Origin: Xanthobacteraceae bacterium
GTDB taxonomy: Bacteria > Pseudomonadota > Alphaproteobacteria > Rhizobiales > Xanthobacteraceae
Length of the DNA stretch: 64,000 nucleotides
Assembly (NCBI GenBank): GCA_019635585.1
Contig: JAHBZE010000001.1
Coordinates: 1,178,001 to 1,242,000 of the forward strand
Direction: 5' to 3'
The notes beneath the pieces were generated by a model that saw nothing but the letters and a program-made list of their open reading frames with translations, ran no database searches and was not told where the DNA came from. Positions 10,409 to 20,464 of this stretch are shown piece by piece. A program made the translations under genes and the position numbers. Within the stretch, counting starts at the first letter, position 1. Every line of letters starts with the position of its first letter.

Positions 10409-10681
10409 ATGGCCGACGATACCCTGAAGCGCTTTCTCGGCGGCTCACCGCTTGCCGTCTTCATCAAGCTCGCGCTGCTTTCGATTCTGGTTGGCTTCGT
10501 GCTGACGGTTTTCGGTCTCAATCCCTACAATATCGTCGAAAGCATCCGGAACCTGATTGTCTGCATCTACAATCTCGGCTTCGAGGCGTTCGACTGGCTG
10601 TGGCGCTATCTGTTGCTCGGCGCGGTGATCGTGGTACCGATCTGGCTGATCATGCGCGTACTTCAGTCGCGCAAGTCCTAA
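10409..10681 (+). CDS. small two-helix membrane protein, DUF6460-like
   Basis: A 90-residue protein with a GGAAGAGG ribosome site and two hydrophobic segments, about residues 18-38 and 66-82, separated by a short loop (NPYNIVESIRNLI). It resembles the DUF6460 family of Hyphomicrobiales. The function is unknown. It is the third gene of the TSUP/TIGR02186 operon. Its stop overlaps the stop region of convergent pyrD by four bases. Confidence 0.75.
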   Translation: MADDTLKRFLGGSPLAVFIKLALLSILVGFVLTVFGLNPYNIVESIRNLIVCIYNLGFEAFDWLWRYLLLGAVIVVPIWLIMRVLQSRKS

Positions 10682-11766
10682 GTTTGCGCGCCCGACGCTG
10701 CGACCTGAACGGCATCGCGGCCGACTACATCTTGGATCGAACGATGCTTGCCGCGATCGAGCATCAGGCTCAAGCCGCGCTTGATTTCGCCCGCAATCCC
10801 GAAGCCTCTATAAACGAGCGCGGTGTAAAGCTGCACCAATGTCGCGCCGGCGCGGATTTTTCTCCACGCCGCGTCCGCCGAATCGATGCCGCCGACACCG
10901 ACGATCGGAAATGCACGTTCCGCCCGCAGATAGGTTTCGGCGAGCATCTTTGTCGAAAGATCGAACAGCGGTTTTCCGGATAATCCGCCCTGCTCTTTTG
11001 CATTGCTATCGCGTAACGAAGCCGGCCGCGTGATGGTCGTATTGGAAACGATCATGCCGTCGATCGCGCGCTTCTTCGCGATTTCAACAATGTCGTCGAG
11101 ATCGCCGAGCGCCACGTCCGGCGCGATCTTCAACAGGATAGGTTTTCTTCCCTGCCCTTGTTGCGCGGCGCGCTCCCGCGCGTCGAGCACGCGCTTCATG
11201 AGTTCGTCGAGCATACCCGCCGCCTGCAAGTCGCGCAGGCCCGGCGTATTCGGCGAGGAGATATTAATCGTCAAATAGCTCGCATAAGGCGAGAACGTTT
11301 CGACGCCCGCGGCATAGTCCGCGATGCGATCGGCGGAATCCTTATTTGCGCCGACGTTGATGCCAAGAATGCCTTGCGCGCGGCGGCGCGAAAGCCGCGC
11401 GACCGCGGCATGAAAGCCTTCGTTGTTGAAGCCGAGGCGGTTGATCACGCCTTCGTCGCGCAAGAGCCGGAACACGCGCGGCCGCGGATTGCCGGGCTGG
11501 GGCTTGGGCGTGAGCGTGCCGACTTCGGCAAAACCGAAGCCGAGCGCGAGAATCGCGTCGGGCACCTGCGCGTTCTTGTCGAAACCGGCGGCGAGCCCCA
11601 CCGGGTTCCGGAAATTCAGCCCGAAAGCGGAAACCGAAAGCCTGGGATCGTCGGCCCGCACCGCCGGTTTCGGCATCATGGATAGCGCCCGGATCGCAAG
11701 GCCATGCGCGTCCTCGGCTTCGAACAGGCGCGAGAACGGCAAGGCCAGATCGAGCAGAAAGGACAT
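10678..11766 (-). CDS. pyrD: quinone-dependent dihydroorotate dehydrogenase
   Basis: A class 2 enzyme that oxidises dihydroorotate to orotate with electrons passing to membrane quinone in pyrimidine synthesis. The start is placed at MSFLLDLALPFSRLFEAEDAH, after GGGAGCC; an upstream in-frame extension lacks a ribosome site. It has 362 residues, normal for class 2, with the N-terminal amphipathic membrane helix. Motifs seen are NPVGLAAGFDKNA, INISSPNTPGLR with the catalytic serine region, ILLKIAPD, VSNTTITRP and VGVGGIDSADAAWRKIRAGA. It is convergent with the DUF6460-like gene. Confidence 0.95.
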   Translation of the reverse strand: MSFLLDLALPFSRLFEAEDAHGLAIRALSMMPKPAVRADDPRLSVSAFGLNFRNPVGLAAGFDKNAQVPDAILALGFGFAEVGTLTPKPQPGNPRPRVFRLLRDEGVINRLGFNNEGFHAAVARLSRRRAQGILGINVGANKDSADRIADYAAGVETFSPYASYLTINISSPNTPGLRDLQAAGMLDELMKRVLDARERAAQQGQGRKPILLKIAPDVALGDLDDIVEIAKKRAIDGMIVSNTTITRPASLRDSNAKEQGGLSGKPLFDLSTKMLAETYLRAERAFPIVGVGGIDSADAAWRKIRAGATLVQLYTALVYRGFGIAGEIKRGLSLMLDRGKHRSIQDVVGRDAVQVAASGAQT

Positions 11767-11837
11767 GAAGGCTCCCGGAAAACCCGCGCGGACGCTAGTG
11801 AGGGCATAGCCCAGCCGCAAGCGCCCGGCCGGACTTG

Positions 11838-11856
11838 TCACCCGTTATACAGGTGA
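11838..11856. promoter_or_regulatory. candidate operator upstream of the XRE-S24 repressor
   Basis: A short dyad TCACC-N9-GGTGA lies about 50-65 bases before the ATG at 11903, with AT-rich TATAAA at 11870-11875 between it and the gene. The position suits an autoregulatory site of the repressor. The arms are only five bases, so this is tentative. Confidence 0.4.
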
Positions 11857-11902
11857 TAAAGCGGATGGGTATAAAATCCTCACGTCGAATCGGGAGGGGC
11901 CG

Positions 11903-12532
11903 ATGCTGACCCACGGCCAGGTCTGGGGCGCGGTTGACCGTATCGCTGCGCGCTACAATTTTTCACCCTCGGGGCTCGCGAAGGCGGCCGGCCTCGATCC
12001 GACCACGTTCAACAAGTCGAAGCGTGTAACGCCGGACGGCAGACCGCGCTGGCCTTCGACCGAGTCGATCGCGAAAGTACTGGAAGCGACGGGTGCTACG
12101 ATCGACGAATTCATTTCGCTGCTCACGAAGAAGCCGAAGAAGCCTGCGCGGCCAGTACCGCTGATCGGCTTCGCCGAGGCCGGCAGCGGCGGCTATTTCG
12201 ACGATAGCGGTTTTCCGGTCGGTTCCGGCTGGGACGAGATCAAGCTGCCGGACGTCGACGACGACCATGCCTATGCGCTCGAAGTCTCCGGCAACTCGAT
12301 GGAGCCGCTCTACCGCAAGGGCGATGTGATCGTCGTCTCGCCTGCCGCGCCGCTGCGCAAGGGTGACCGCGTCGTCATCAAGACGCGCGACGGCGAGGTG
12401 CTTGCGAAAGAACTGAAGAAAAAAACCGCGAAGACGGTCGAGTTGAAATCGCTCAATCCCGACCACAAGGATCGCACGCTTCAAATGAGCGACGTGGTCT
12501 GGATCGCGCGGATCGTCTGGGCGTCGCAGTAA
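11903..12532 (+). CDS. XRE-type regulator with S24 (LexA-like) peptidase domain
   Basis: A 209-residue protein. Residues 1-75 form a lambda-repressor-like helix-turn-helix (SGLAKAAGLDPTTFNKSKR). Residues 95-205 form an S24 domain with the catalytic serine in SGNSMEPLYRKGD (Ser132) and a lysine near 160 (VVIKTRDGE). An Ala-Gly pair within GFAEAGSGGYF offers a possible self-cleavage site. Such proteins are CI/LexA-type repressors; stand-alone copies outside prophages are common in Hyphomicrobiales. GGGAGGGG gives a strong ribosome site. No prophage genes lie nearby. Confidence 0.88.
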   Translation: MLTHGQVWGAVDRIAARYNFSPSGLAKAAGLDPTTFNKSKRVTPDGRPRWPSTESIAKVLEATGATIDEFISLLTKKPKKPARPVPLIGFAEAGSGGYFDDSGFPVGSGWDEIKLPDVDDDHAYALEVSGNSMEPLYRKGDVIVVSPAAPLRKGDRVVIKTRDGEVLAKELKKKTAKTVELKSLNPDHKDRTLQMSDVVWIARIVWASQ

Positions 12533-13276
12533 TCAGGTGTGCGTCAAGAGCCACGCGCCGCGCAGCAAATAAGTTATCGCAACGACGAAAATCACCCTGC
12601 GCGTCCAGATACGAAATCCGTGATCGGTCAGCCGCTCGAGCACGAACGGCGCGAGCGATGCGCCGAGGATCGCGAGCAGAATGATCGGGCCATAGACGGC
12701 AACCGGCACGGCATCCGAGAAATTCAGAAACGATCCGAAATAGGCGCCGCGCAGAAGATGGCCGAAGGTCTGCGTCACCGCCTTGGTCGCGACCGTGGTT
12801 TTGCGATCCAGCATGCTTTTCTGGAAAAAGATGTCGAGGAACAAGCCGCCGACGCCGACCAGCAACTGGATGATGGTCGTCAGAAATCCGGTAACGACCG
12901 GCACGCCGCGCCATTCGATATTCGGCCGCGCCTTGACAGGCAGCAACTCGACCAGAAACGGCAATAATCCAAGCGCGATGTAAACCGTCGCCTTGTCCGG
13001 CACGAAAGCGAGCCAGCGCATCACGAAGAACGCCGCAGCGCCGCCCGCGACATAGAGAAAGAAAATGCGCCAGCGAATGTGCTTGCGCCACATCAAGACA
13101 CGCCAGCCGTTCGATGCAAGCTGGATCGTCGAAAACAGTACCATCGCCGGAATCACGTCGAGAAAGAGCAAGAGTACGCCGAGCAGGACCATGCCGCCTG
13201 CCATGCCGAATACGCCGGACAGAAACGACGTGAAGACGACGGTCAGGGCGATGACGATCAGCGTGCCGACGGTCAT
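12533..13276 (-). CDS. TauE/SafE (TSUP) family permease
   Basis: A 247-residue protein with about seven to eight hydrophobic helices and the family's glycine-rich half-repeats GVFGMAGGMVLLGVLLL (near residue 21) and LLVGVGGLFLDIFF (near residue 140). It is a second TSUP gene, only distantly like the one at 8698. The substrate is unknown. Its stop abuts the stop of the convergent XRE-S24 gene. It lies three bases downstream of lysK and may be co-transcribed with it. Confidence 0.82.
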   Translation of the reverse strand: MTVGTLIVIALTVVFTSFLSGVFGMAGGMVLLGVLLLFLDVIPAMVLFSTIQLASNGWRVLMWRKHIRWRIFFLYVAGGAAAFFVMRWLAFVPDKATVYIALGLLPFLVELLPVKARPNIEWRGVPVVTGFLTTIIQLLVGVGGLFLDIFFQKSMLDRKTTVATKAVTQTFGHLLRGAYFGSFLNFSDAVPVAVYGPIILLAILGASLAPFVLERLTDHGFRIWTRRVIFVVAITYLLRGAWLLTHT

Positions 13277-13279
13277 TGC

Positions 13280-14920
13280 TTATGCGGAACGCGCCAGCGC
13301 TCCGTCGATCATGGCAACGGTATTGTCGACGCCATAAACCGCGACGAAAGAACCGAAGCGCGGACCTTTCTCCTGCCCGAGCAGTACCTGATAGAGCATG
13401 TTGAACCACTCGAGCGAAACGCCAGGCTTGCCGTCTTTCGCGGCCTTCTTGTGATCGAGGAACGGCTCGCGGCGGCCGATTTCATAGACCACGTCCTGGA
13501 TCGCTTCGGCGGTTGCGTCCGCGGGAAGCTGCGAGAGCGCGTCGCGCAGATCGCTCAGCGCCTTGCGCTCGGCATCGTTCGGCTCGCGGAATTTCTTTTC
13601 CGGCAGCACGAAGTCGCGGAAATAGTGGATCGCATATTCAACGAGCTTGCCGAGCTTCGGATGCGTCTTCGCGGTCACGCCGGGGCGATAGCGGCCGATA
13701 AAACCCCAGAGCGTTTCGGCATTTTCCGCGTTCGACGACGAGACCAGAGTCAGCAACATCTGGAAGGTGACAGGCATATCCGGCTCCGGCGGGTTGCCGG
13801 AATGGATGTGCCAGACCGGATTGCCGAGCCGCTGCTTCCAGTCGGTCTGTTTGCGATAGCCCTCGAGGAACTGCTGATAATCGTCGACGTTCCGCGGGAT
13901 CACGTCGAAGTAGAGCCGCTTCGCGGCCTTGGGCTCCCTATACATAAAGAGCGAGAGCGATTCCGGGCTCGCGTAGCGCAGCCACTCCTCGATAGTGAGG
14001 CCGTTGCCCTTCGACTTCGAAATCTTCTGGCCCTTCTCGTCGAGGAAGAGTTCGTAGTTGAAGCCTTCCGGCGGGTTCGCGCCGAGTGCGCGCGCGATTT
14101 GGCCCGAGAGCTTCACGGAATCGATCAGGTCCTTGCCGGCCATCTCATAATCGACGCCGAGCGCCACCCAGCGCATGGCCCAGTCCGGCTTCCATTGCAG
14201 CTTCACGTGACCGCCGGTAACCGGCGTCGTCATGCGCTCCTTCGTCTCCGGGTCGTCGTAGCTGATGGTACCGGCCTTCACGTCGTGATCGACGATCGGC
14301 ACCTGCAACACGATGCCGGTACGCGGACAAACAGGAAGAAACGGCGAGTAAGTGGACGCGCGCTCCTCGCGGAGCGATGGCAACATGATCGCCATCACCG
14401 CTTCGTAGTTCTGCAAAACTTTAAGCAACGCCGCGTCGAAGCGGCCGCTCTTATAATACTGCGTCGAGGACGCGAACTCGTATTCGAACCCGAACTGATC
14501 GAGGAAGGCGCGGAGCCGCGCGTTGTTGTGCTCGCCGAAGCTCGGATGCGTGCCGAAGGGATCGCGAACCTGCGTCAGCGACTTGCCGAGATCCTGCGCG
14601 AGCATTTCCTTGTTCGGCACGTTGTCCGGCACCTTGCGCAGGCCGTCCATGTCGTCCGAAAACGCGAGCAGCTTGGTCTTGATCTTGTCGTCGGTCAGCA
14701 CGCGGAAGGCGTGGCGCACCATGGTCGTGCGTGCGACCTCGCCGAAGGTGCCGATATGCGGCAGGCCCGACGGCCCATAGCCGGTCTCGAACAGGACTTC
14801 GTCCTTCGGCTGTTTCTTCAGGCGCGCGACGATCTTCTTCGCTTCCTCGAACGGCCAAGCATTCGAGGTTTCCGCCACTTCGCGCAAATTCGCCGCCAGG
14901 GCGGCCGCTTCCGACGCCAT
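13280..14920 (-). CDS. lysK: class I lysyl-tRNA synthetase
   Basis: Charges tRNA-Lys. At 546 residues it has the class I architecture, unlike the class II LysS of most bacteria; alphaproteobacteria are known to use this archaeal-type enzyme. The ATP-binding HIGH motif appears as [11 protein letters not shown] near residue 52 and the KMSKS motif as [11 protein letters not shown] near residue 290. The C-terminal helical anticodon-binding part follows. Start ATG at 14920. Confidence 0.96.
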   Translation of the reverse strand: MASEAAALAANLREVAETSNAWPFEEAKKIVARLKKQPKDEVLFETGYGPSGLPHIGTFGEVARTTMVRHAFRVLTDDKIKTKLLAFSDDMDGLRKVPDNVPNKEMLAQDLGKSLTQVRDPFGTHPSFGEHNNARLRAFLDQFGFEYEFASSTQYYKSGRFDAALLKVLQNYEAVMAIMLPSLREERASTYSPFLPVCPRTGIVLQVPIVDHDVKAGTISYDDPETKERMTTPVTGGHVKLQWKPDWAMRWVALGVDYEMAGKDLIDSVKLSGQIARALGANPPEGFNYELFLDEKGQKISKSKGNGLTIEEWLRYASPESLSLFMYREPKAAKRLYFDVIPRNVDDYQQFLEGYRKQTDWKQRLGNPVWHIHSGNPPEPDMPVTFQMLLTLVSSSNAENAETLWGFIGRYRPGVTAKTHPKLGKLVEYAIHYFRDFVLPEKKFREPNDAERKALSDLRDALSQLPADATAEAIQDVVYEIGRREPFLDHKKAAKDGKPGVSLEWFNMLYQVLLGQEKGPRFGSFVAVYGVDNTVAMIDGALARSA

Positions 14921-14940
14921 TCTTCTTCTCTGTAAGGAAA

Positions 14941-15837
14941 TCAGTAAAAACCGACCGGGAAATAACGCAAATAGAGGTCGGTGAACACCCCGCGTTCCCA
15001 GAGGCGATAGAGCGCATAGTTGAGCGCGCGAACCAGCGTGTCGTTGCCCTTTTTCACCGCGATGCCGACGCCCTCGCCGAAATACCTGCTCTCGGTAAAC
15101 GGCCCGCCGCGGAACGCGCAGCAGCCGCCCGAGTCCGCGCCGTTGAGCCAGACGGCGAGCGCAACCCCGTCGGCAAAGGCGAGATCGGCCTCCCCTGATT
15201 TCAGCGCGCTCAGGACCGCCGCCATGTCCGGCAGGCTCTTGATCGCAGTCTCGGCGAAAAAGGTCCGAAGATAAGCTTCGTGCGCGCTGCCCGCGACCAC
15301 GGCGACGCTCTTGCCCGCGATCAAATCCGGCGAAATGTCCTTGAGCAGAGAATCCTTCTTCGCGGCAAAGCGCGCGGGCGTCCGGTAATAGCGGTCGGTG
15401 AAGTCGGCTTTCGCGCGCGTCTCCGGCGTGATCGCGATCGAGGCGATCACCGCATCTCCCGCGTTTTCTTCAAGTGCGGGCAAAAGCGTGTCGAAGCGTC
15501 GGACCTGCACGGTACACACGAGTGCGAGTTCCTCGCAGATCGCACGCGCAAGATCGATGTTGAAACCGATCGGCAGGCCATTCGGTCCGCGAAAATGAAA
15601 CGGCGGGAAATCGTCTTCCGTCATGAAACGGATTTGCGTCATGCGTCCGAGATTGGGCTTCTCGGGCCTGCGCTTCGGATCCCAGAAGCGCGGCACGTAG
15701 ATTTCCTGCGCGTTCGCGTACGAGGGCGGTAATGCGACACCTGAAACAGCAAACATAAGAACCGCCGCGAGCATGCATATAAATGCGTTGCGGAGTCGCG
15801 CGTCGCCAAAGCACAATAGCCGCCGGGGATTGCTCAT
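14941..15837 (-). CDS. periplasmic solute-binding protein (amino-acid ABC type, SBP family 3)
   Basis: A 298-residue protein starting at [14 protein letters not shown], with a signal peptide to about residue 44 (ending near YANAQE). The mature domain has the family 3 pattern: [34 protein letters not shown]-type start, [25 protein letters not shown], and a C-terminal [16 protein letters not shown]. It would bind an amino acid or similar small ligand. No permease or ATPase gene lies next to it, so it is an orphan. The ORF extends upstream to 16239 in frame, but that stretch is antisense to the glycosyltransferase and is not coding. It is divergent from that gene. Confidence 0.85.
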   Translation of the reverse strand: MSNPRRLLCFGDARLRNAFICMLAAVLMFAVSGVALPPSYANAQEIYVPRFWDPKRRPEKPNLGRMTQIRFMTEDDFPPFHFRGPNGLPIGFNIDLARAICEELALVCTVQVRRFDTLLPALEENAGDAVIASIAITPETRAKADFTDRYYRTPARFAAKKDSLLKDISPDLIAGKSVAVVAGSAHEAYLRTFFAETAIKSLPDMAAVLSALKSGEADLAFADGVALAVWLNGADSGGCCAFRGGPFTESRYFGEGVGIAVKKGNDTLVRALNYALYRLWERGVFTDLYLRYFPVGFY

Positions 15838-15912
15838 CTTTATGGAACCGCTTGCCGGCTCGCGCCGGGGGGACTTGCGGCCTTGTAAACGAGCGATCCG
15901 GGGTGGGTAAAG

Positions 15913-17439
15913 TTGGCGTTCGAACCCTCGGGTAATTCGGCCAGCAATATCGGCACCGGGGGAGTAAGCGAAGTACGGGAATCTTCGCTGCCGCCGGCAC
16001 AATCCGGGCTTGCCGAAACCAGCCCGCTTTTCCGGACTCATTTCGATCTTCCACCCGAACTGCGCGCGCTGCGCGATCACGTCGATCCGGTGTTCCTGCG
16101 CTGGGCGGCCTCGCGCGCGGAAACGCTCGACGTCCCCGCCGACGCAATCGTCCGCCGCAGCGGAGTACTGCATCCCGATACGATGCTTGGAATCTATGCG
16201 GCGCATTTCGGAATTGCGATCGATCCGCTCGAAGATCACTCCGAGACGACACGAAGCACGGAGAAAATCCTTTCGAGCGGTGTTCTGCTGGAACGCGCCC
16301 CAGACGGACGCAATCTCCCGACCATTGCGCTATCCGGTGACAACGCAAAAGTGTTGTGCGAGCGGATCGGGCAAAATCCGGCGCTTGCCGGACATATCCG
16401 TATCACTTCGTCCGAGCGGCTCGTCGCTTTCCTGAAACGTTCGAACGCGACGAACCTCGCAAATGACGCCGCGTTCGGGCTGATCGAACGGCAGCCTTCG
16501 CTTTCAGCGGGCACGAGCCGCTTTACGCAATATTGGTTCGCGCCGCTCTGCATCGCCGGTACGGCCGCGCTTGCAATCTATGCCGCGCCGAAACTTTCGC
16601 TGCTCGCAATCGAGACAATCCTCGCGACGATTTTTCTCGCCTGGGCGGCACTGCGCGTATACGCCTGCCTTACGCCAGCAAGCGCAGGCGCAAGACGCGA
16701 GATTCCAGAGCGTGAACTGCCCATCTATACGATCCTGGTGCCGCTTTATCGCGAGGCCGGGATCTTGCCTGATCTCGTAAACGCGCTTTCCGCACTGGAC
16801 TATCCGCGCGAGAAGCTCGACATAAAGCTCATTCTCGAACCCGACGACATCGAAACCGCGCGTGCAATCGGCGCGATCAACCTCGATCCGTGTTTCGAAG
16901 TCGTAGTCGCGCCGGAGCCGGGACCGCGCACCAAGCCGAAAGCGTTGCGCGCGGCCTTGCCGTTTGCGCGCGGCGAATTTCTCGTGATCTACGACGCCGA
17001 AGACCGGCCGCATCCCGATCAGCTTCGCGACGCCTATGCGCGCTTTCTCGAAGGCAGCGAGAATCTCGCCTGCGTGCAGGCGCGGCTCGCAATCGACAAT
17101 ACCTACCCCTCGTTTCTCACGGCGCATTTCCGCGCGGAATATTCGGGCTTGTTCGACGTGCTCCTGCCTGCCATCGCGCGGCTGCGCTTGCCGGTCCCGC
17201 TCGGAGGCACGTCGAATCATTTTCGAACCGGGATACTGCGCGCGGTCGGCGGCTGGGACCCGCACAATGTCACCGAAGATGCCGATCTTGGAATTCGTCT
17301 CGCGCGTTTTGGTTTCACCACCGATGTCGTGGACTCGACCACATGGGAAGAAGCGCCGTCGCGGCTCGGCGCCTGGCTGCCGCAGCGGACGCGCTGGATG
17401 AAAGGCTGGTTGCACACTTTTGAAATAACAAAAATCTAA
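15913..17439 (+). pseudogene. glycosyltransferase family 2, C-terminally truncated at island border
   Basis: The ORF gives 508 residues from a TTG at 15913. Residues 1-200 form a GspE-N-like leader, 209-250 hold two hydrophobic helices, and 265-490 hold a GT2 catalytic domain with IYTILVPLYREAGIL, the acidic YDAEDRPHPDQL motif (near 358), TEDADLGIRLARFG (near 452) and the QRTRWMKGW product-binding motif (near 490). Membrane glycosyltransferases of this family continue for over 100 residues with several transmembrane helices. Here the reading stops 12 codons after QRTRW, exactly where base composition drops (about 17415). I read it as a gene cut by the arrival of the island. It may retain a folded catalytic domain but lacks the membrane exit. 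Confidence 0.75.
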
Positions 17440-17793
17440 TACAAATCAATGTGTTATCAGTATCTAGGCTTTGTGTCGCAACGTCATCGCAACAACTATT
17501 CCGGCCGCCTAAGAACGTTGGTGAACAAAAGCGAACGCGCTCCCGGAAGATTTGGCACGTGCTGATTCGTATCTTTCAAAAACTTGAGAATTTTGAACCC
17601 GCTTTCAACAGCGTAGAAGTTGTTAGAAAAAGCGAGTAATTTCATCGCCTATTCCGACAAAACCGCCGTTCCGGCGGTATTGTCCACTAAAACGAAATTT
17701 CAGTTTGCCGGAATGAAAGAGTTCTCTCGAAAGCGAGCAAGCCTAGTTGAGGTTTTGCGCAACTTCAGACCTATCTAAACGCAGAGCGCGCCC
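17440..17793. other. AT-rich non-coding junction at the left island border
   Basis: About 350 bases between two convergent genes. Composition is sharply lower in G+C than the core to the left. I see no ORF with a credible family match, no tRNA, no integrase and no clear inverted terminal repeat. It contains the hairpin at 17662-17678. Short reading frames here could be decayed mobile-element remnants, but I cannot name one. Confidence 0.5.
17662..17678. terminator. hairpin between convergent genes
   Basis: A perfect ACCGCCG-TTC-CGGCGGT hairpin lies downstream of both the truncated glycosyltransferase and the ETF-QO operon. It has no long T run on either side, so an intrinsic terminator is only possible, not certain. 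Confidence 0.45.
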
Positions 17794-19428
17794 TCACATA
17801 TCTGGGTAGATCGGCCCACCGCCAGGCTCCGGAACAGTCCAAACAATATTCTGCTTAGGGTCCTTGATGTCGCATGTCTTACAATGCACGCAGTTCTCTG
17901 CATTTATAAGGAGCGAAGGCAATCCGCTCTCGGAGTTGCGGATAATCTCGTAGACGCCGGCGGGGCAATAGCGCTGCTCGGGAGCATCATACAGGTTTAA
18001 GTTGATGTCGATTGGTACACTTGCGTCTTGGAGCTTCAAATGAACGGGCTGATTGCGTTCATGATTAGTGTTCGACAGCGCAACGGACGACATTTTGTCG
18101 AATGAAACGATCCCGTCTGGTTTAGGATACGCGATCGGAGCGTGTTTTTCCTTTGGATCTAGCTGCAGATGATCTGCATGGTGATGAAACGTCCAGGGCG
18201 CACGGCCACGAAAAAGATAGGTATCTACTGCGGAATAAAGTAAGCCGCCGTACAAACCAAAATTAAAGGATGGTCGTATGTTCCGAGCCTTATATAGTTC
18301 GTCCCATATCCATGAAGATTTGAGCCGGGCCGGGTACTGCGAAATCACAGACTGCTCAGAATTAGATCTTAGATAATCGAAAATTGCCTCTGCCGCGATC
18401 ATTCCAGACTTCATCGCCGTATGCGTACCCTTGATTTTCGGAACGTTTAAAAACCCCGCGCCGTCACCCACTAGGACTCCGCCAGCAAACGCGATTTCTG
18501 GTATCGACTGAAAGCCACCTTCCGACAAGGCTCGCGCCCCGTAACCTATGCGACGACCGTTCTCAAACATCGGCCGGATTGCAGGATGCGTCTTGAAACG
18601 CTGAAACTCGTCAAAAGGACTAAGGTAAGGGTTTCGATAATCCAGACCCACAACGAAGCCTACGGCGATCTTATTCTCATGTAAGTGATATAAGAACGAT
18701 CCCCCGTAGGTACTCGAATCCAGCGGCCAACCGATTGTGTGCATAACGGTGCCTGGCGTATGCAGAGGGTTGTCCACCTCCCACAACTCTTTAATGCCGA
18801 TGCCGTAGGTCTGCGGGTCCGCGTTGCGTCGTAAGGGAAATCGCTCAAACAATTCTTTTGTCAATGAACCGCGACAGCCCTCCGCAAAGACTGTCTGCTT
18901 CGCGCGAAGCTCCATGCCAGGCTGATATTGATCAGTCTTATTTCCATCACGACCGATCCCGACTTCCCCTGTCATCACCCCGACAACTGTTTCCCCTTCA
19001 ATGAGTAGGCGAGCTGCGGGAAAACCAGGATAGATTTCGACTCCGAGTGCTTCCGCTTGCTCGCCCAGCCAGCGGCAAAGTGCACCGAGGCTCGCGATGT
19101 AATTGCCGTGATTTTCCATCTGCGGGGGCGTCGGCATTCGGAATGCTTTGCTTTCTGTAAGCAGCATGAACCGGTCGTCGGTTGCCGCAGTCGTCAACGG
19201 CGCTCCTCTAGATTGCCAATCTGGAAATAATTCAAATAATGCGCGCGGATCGATAACCGCGCCGGACAATATGTGCGCACCAATAGTTGCGCCCTTCTCC
19301 AAAAGACAGACACTCAGATCCAAGCTCTGCTCGTTGGCAAGCTGCTTAAGACGGATCGCTGTCGCTAGGCCGGACGGTCCGCCGCCGACCACCACGACGT
19401 CGAAAGAAAGACTTTCTGTATCGCTCAA
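17794..19428 (-). CDS. electron transfer flavoprotein-ubiquinone oxidoreductase
   Basis: A 544-residue inner-membrane-associated enzyme that passes electrons from reduced ETF to ubiquinone. It starts at TTG 19428, six bases after GAGG. Visible are the FAD-binding VVVVGGGPSGLATAI at the N-terminus, the GWPLDSSTYGGSFLYH quinone-region block, the FLNVPKIKGTHTAMKSGM block, and the C-terminal [4Fe-4S] cysteine set (CPAGVYE and NCVHCKTCDIKDPKQNI). It is the last gene of the island operon sulfite-oxidase-like / etfB / etfA / ETF-QO. Codon use is less G+C-rich than the core, which argues that this is an acquired set dedicated to the island's dehydrogenases. Confidence 0.95.
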   Translation of the reverse strand: MSDTESLSFDVVVVGGGPSGLATAIRLKQLANEQSLDLSVCLLEKGATIGAHILSGAVIDPRALFELFPDWQSRGAPLTTAATDDRFMLLTESKAFRMPTPPQMENHGNYIASLGALCRWLGEQAEALGVEIYPGFPAARLLIEGETVVGVMTGEVGIGRDGNKTDQYQPGMELRAKQTVFAEGCRGSLTKELFERFPLRRNADPQTYGIGIKELWEVDNPLHTPGTVMHTIGWPLDSSTYGGSFLYHLHENKIAVGFVVGLDYRNPYLSPFDEFQRFKTHPAIRPMFENGRRIGYGARALSEGGFQSIPEIAFAGGVLVGDGAGFLNVPKIKGTHTAMKSGMIAAEAIFDYLRSNSEQSVISQYPARLKSSWIWDELYKARNIRPSFNFGLYGGLLYSAVDTYLFRGRAPWTFHHHADHLQLDPKEKHAPIAYPKPDGIVSFDKMSSVALSNTNHERNQPVHLKLQDASVPIDINLNLYDAPEQRYCPAGVYEIIRNSESGLPSLLINAENCVHCKTCDIKDPKQNIVWTVPEPGGGPIYPDM

Positions 19429-19480
19429 AGATGCCTCGCCTATTCTGCTTGGACGCGATCGCTGTCAGAGGCAGATCGCA

Positions 19481-20464
19481 TTACGAATTGAGCCGCCCGA
19501 TCTCTTCGACTATTTTCGGTAGCAACTCTTTATAGTCACCTACGATCCCGATGTTTGCATCCATGAAAATAGGGGCATCTGGATCGGTGTTGATGGCAAC
19601 TATTGTTCTCGCAGCCGCGCATCCCGCCATATGCTGACTAGCGCCAGAAATGCCCACGGCAATGTAAAGATCGGGGATGATTGTCTTACCGGTCAAGCCG
19701 ATCTGCATTGAGGGAGAACACCAACCGAGATCACACGCAACGCGACTAGCTCCGACCGCCGCTCCCAGCTTTTGCGCAACACTTTCAAGAACCTTGAACC
19801 CTTCAGGCCCACCCAATCCGCGGCCGCCCGCGATAACGATTTTTGCAGTTTCAAGCCTGAGGCCGCGCAAGTCTTCACTTTGACGATCGACCAGTTGACT
19901 TCGCGCTACCGAGAAATCTGCTTTAATTGGAGTTTCAACGCCCGCGCGCCCAGAATCTTGTTCGGCAGGGGCAGCCGAACCTGAGCGAACTGTGATGACC
20001 GCCGGATTTTTTCGAAGTCGTACAATGCCGCGCGCCTTGCCGCCATAACAAACGCGCTTCCCAACAAAATATCCGCCTTCGAAAGACGTAGACTCGCAAT
20101 TCGTTGCAATTGAGCCGGAAGACCGAAACGCCACACGTGGCGCCAAATCAGAACCAAAGGCATTGTGGCCGAAAAGAATCGCTTCAAAAGCGTTATTCGC
20201 GATGGTTTGCACTATCGCGGCAGTGAGAACGTCAGCGTCTACGCTACTCTCGTTCTCCTGGTAAAAAATATGATCCGCGCCGGCGGCGATGAGCGCGCGT
20301 CGAGTTGTCTCCTGATTATCAAATACAATCGCACCAACCTGACCGCCTGATTGCTCCGCAAGTTTGCTAGCTAGACTAAGCAATTCAAACGTAATCGGAG
20401 CGAGCGCCTTATCGACGACCTCCGCAATCACCAGAATAGATTTTGATTTCGTATCTCCGGTCAA
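19481..20464 (-). CDS. etfA: electron transfer flavoprotein alpha subunit
   Basis: A 327-residue FAD-binding ETF subunit. The N-terminal half is diverged. The C-terminal FAD domain is clear: AGGRGLGGPEGFKVLE, GASRVACDLGW, QIGLTGKTIIPDLYIAVGISGASQH and VAINTDPDAPIF. The start is TTG, overlapping the etfB stop by four bases (TTGA), so translation is coupled. It accepts electrons from acyl-CoA dehydrogenases, most plausibly the glutaryl-CoA-dehydrogenase-like enzyme at 51214. Confidence 0.94.
   Translation of the reverse strand: MTGDTKSKSILVIAEVVDKALAPITFELLSLASKLAEQSGGQVGAIVFDNQETTRRALIAAGADHIFYQENESSVDADVLTAAIVQTIANNAFEAILFGHNAFGSDLAPRVAFRSSGSIATNCESTSFEGGYFVGKRVCYGGKARGIVRLRKNPAVITVRSGSAAPAEQDSGRAGVETPIKADFSVARSQLVDRQSEDLRGLRLETAKIVIAGGRGLGGPEGFKVLESVAQKLGAAVGASRVACDLGWCSPSMQIGLTGKTIIPDLYIAVGISGASQHMAGCAAARTIVAINTDPDAPIFMDANIGIVGDYKELLPKIVEEIGRLNS

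Noticed and set aside
15840-16239. N-terminal extension of the solute-binding protein gene
   Set aside because: The extension is antisense to the glycosyltransferase; the signal peptide begins at the internal methionine at 15837.
17440-17793. Insertion-sequence remnant at the left island border
   Set aside because: Short frames were read on both strands and no transposase motif or terminal repeat could be supported.
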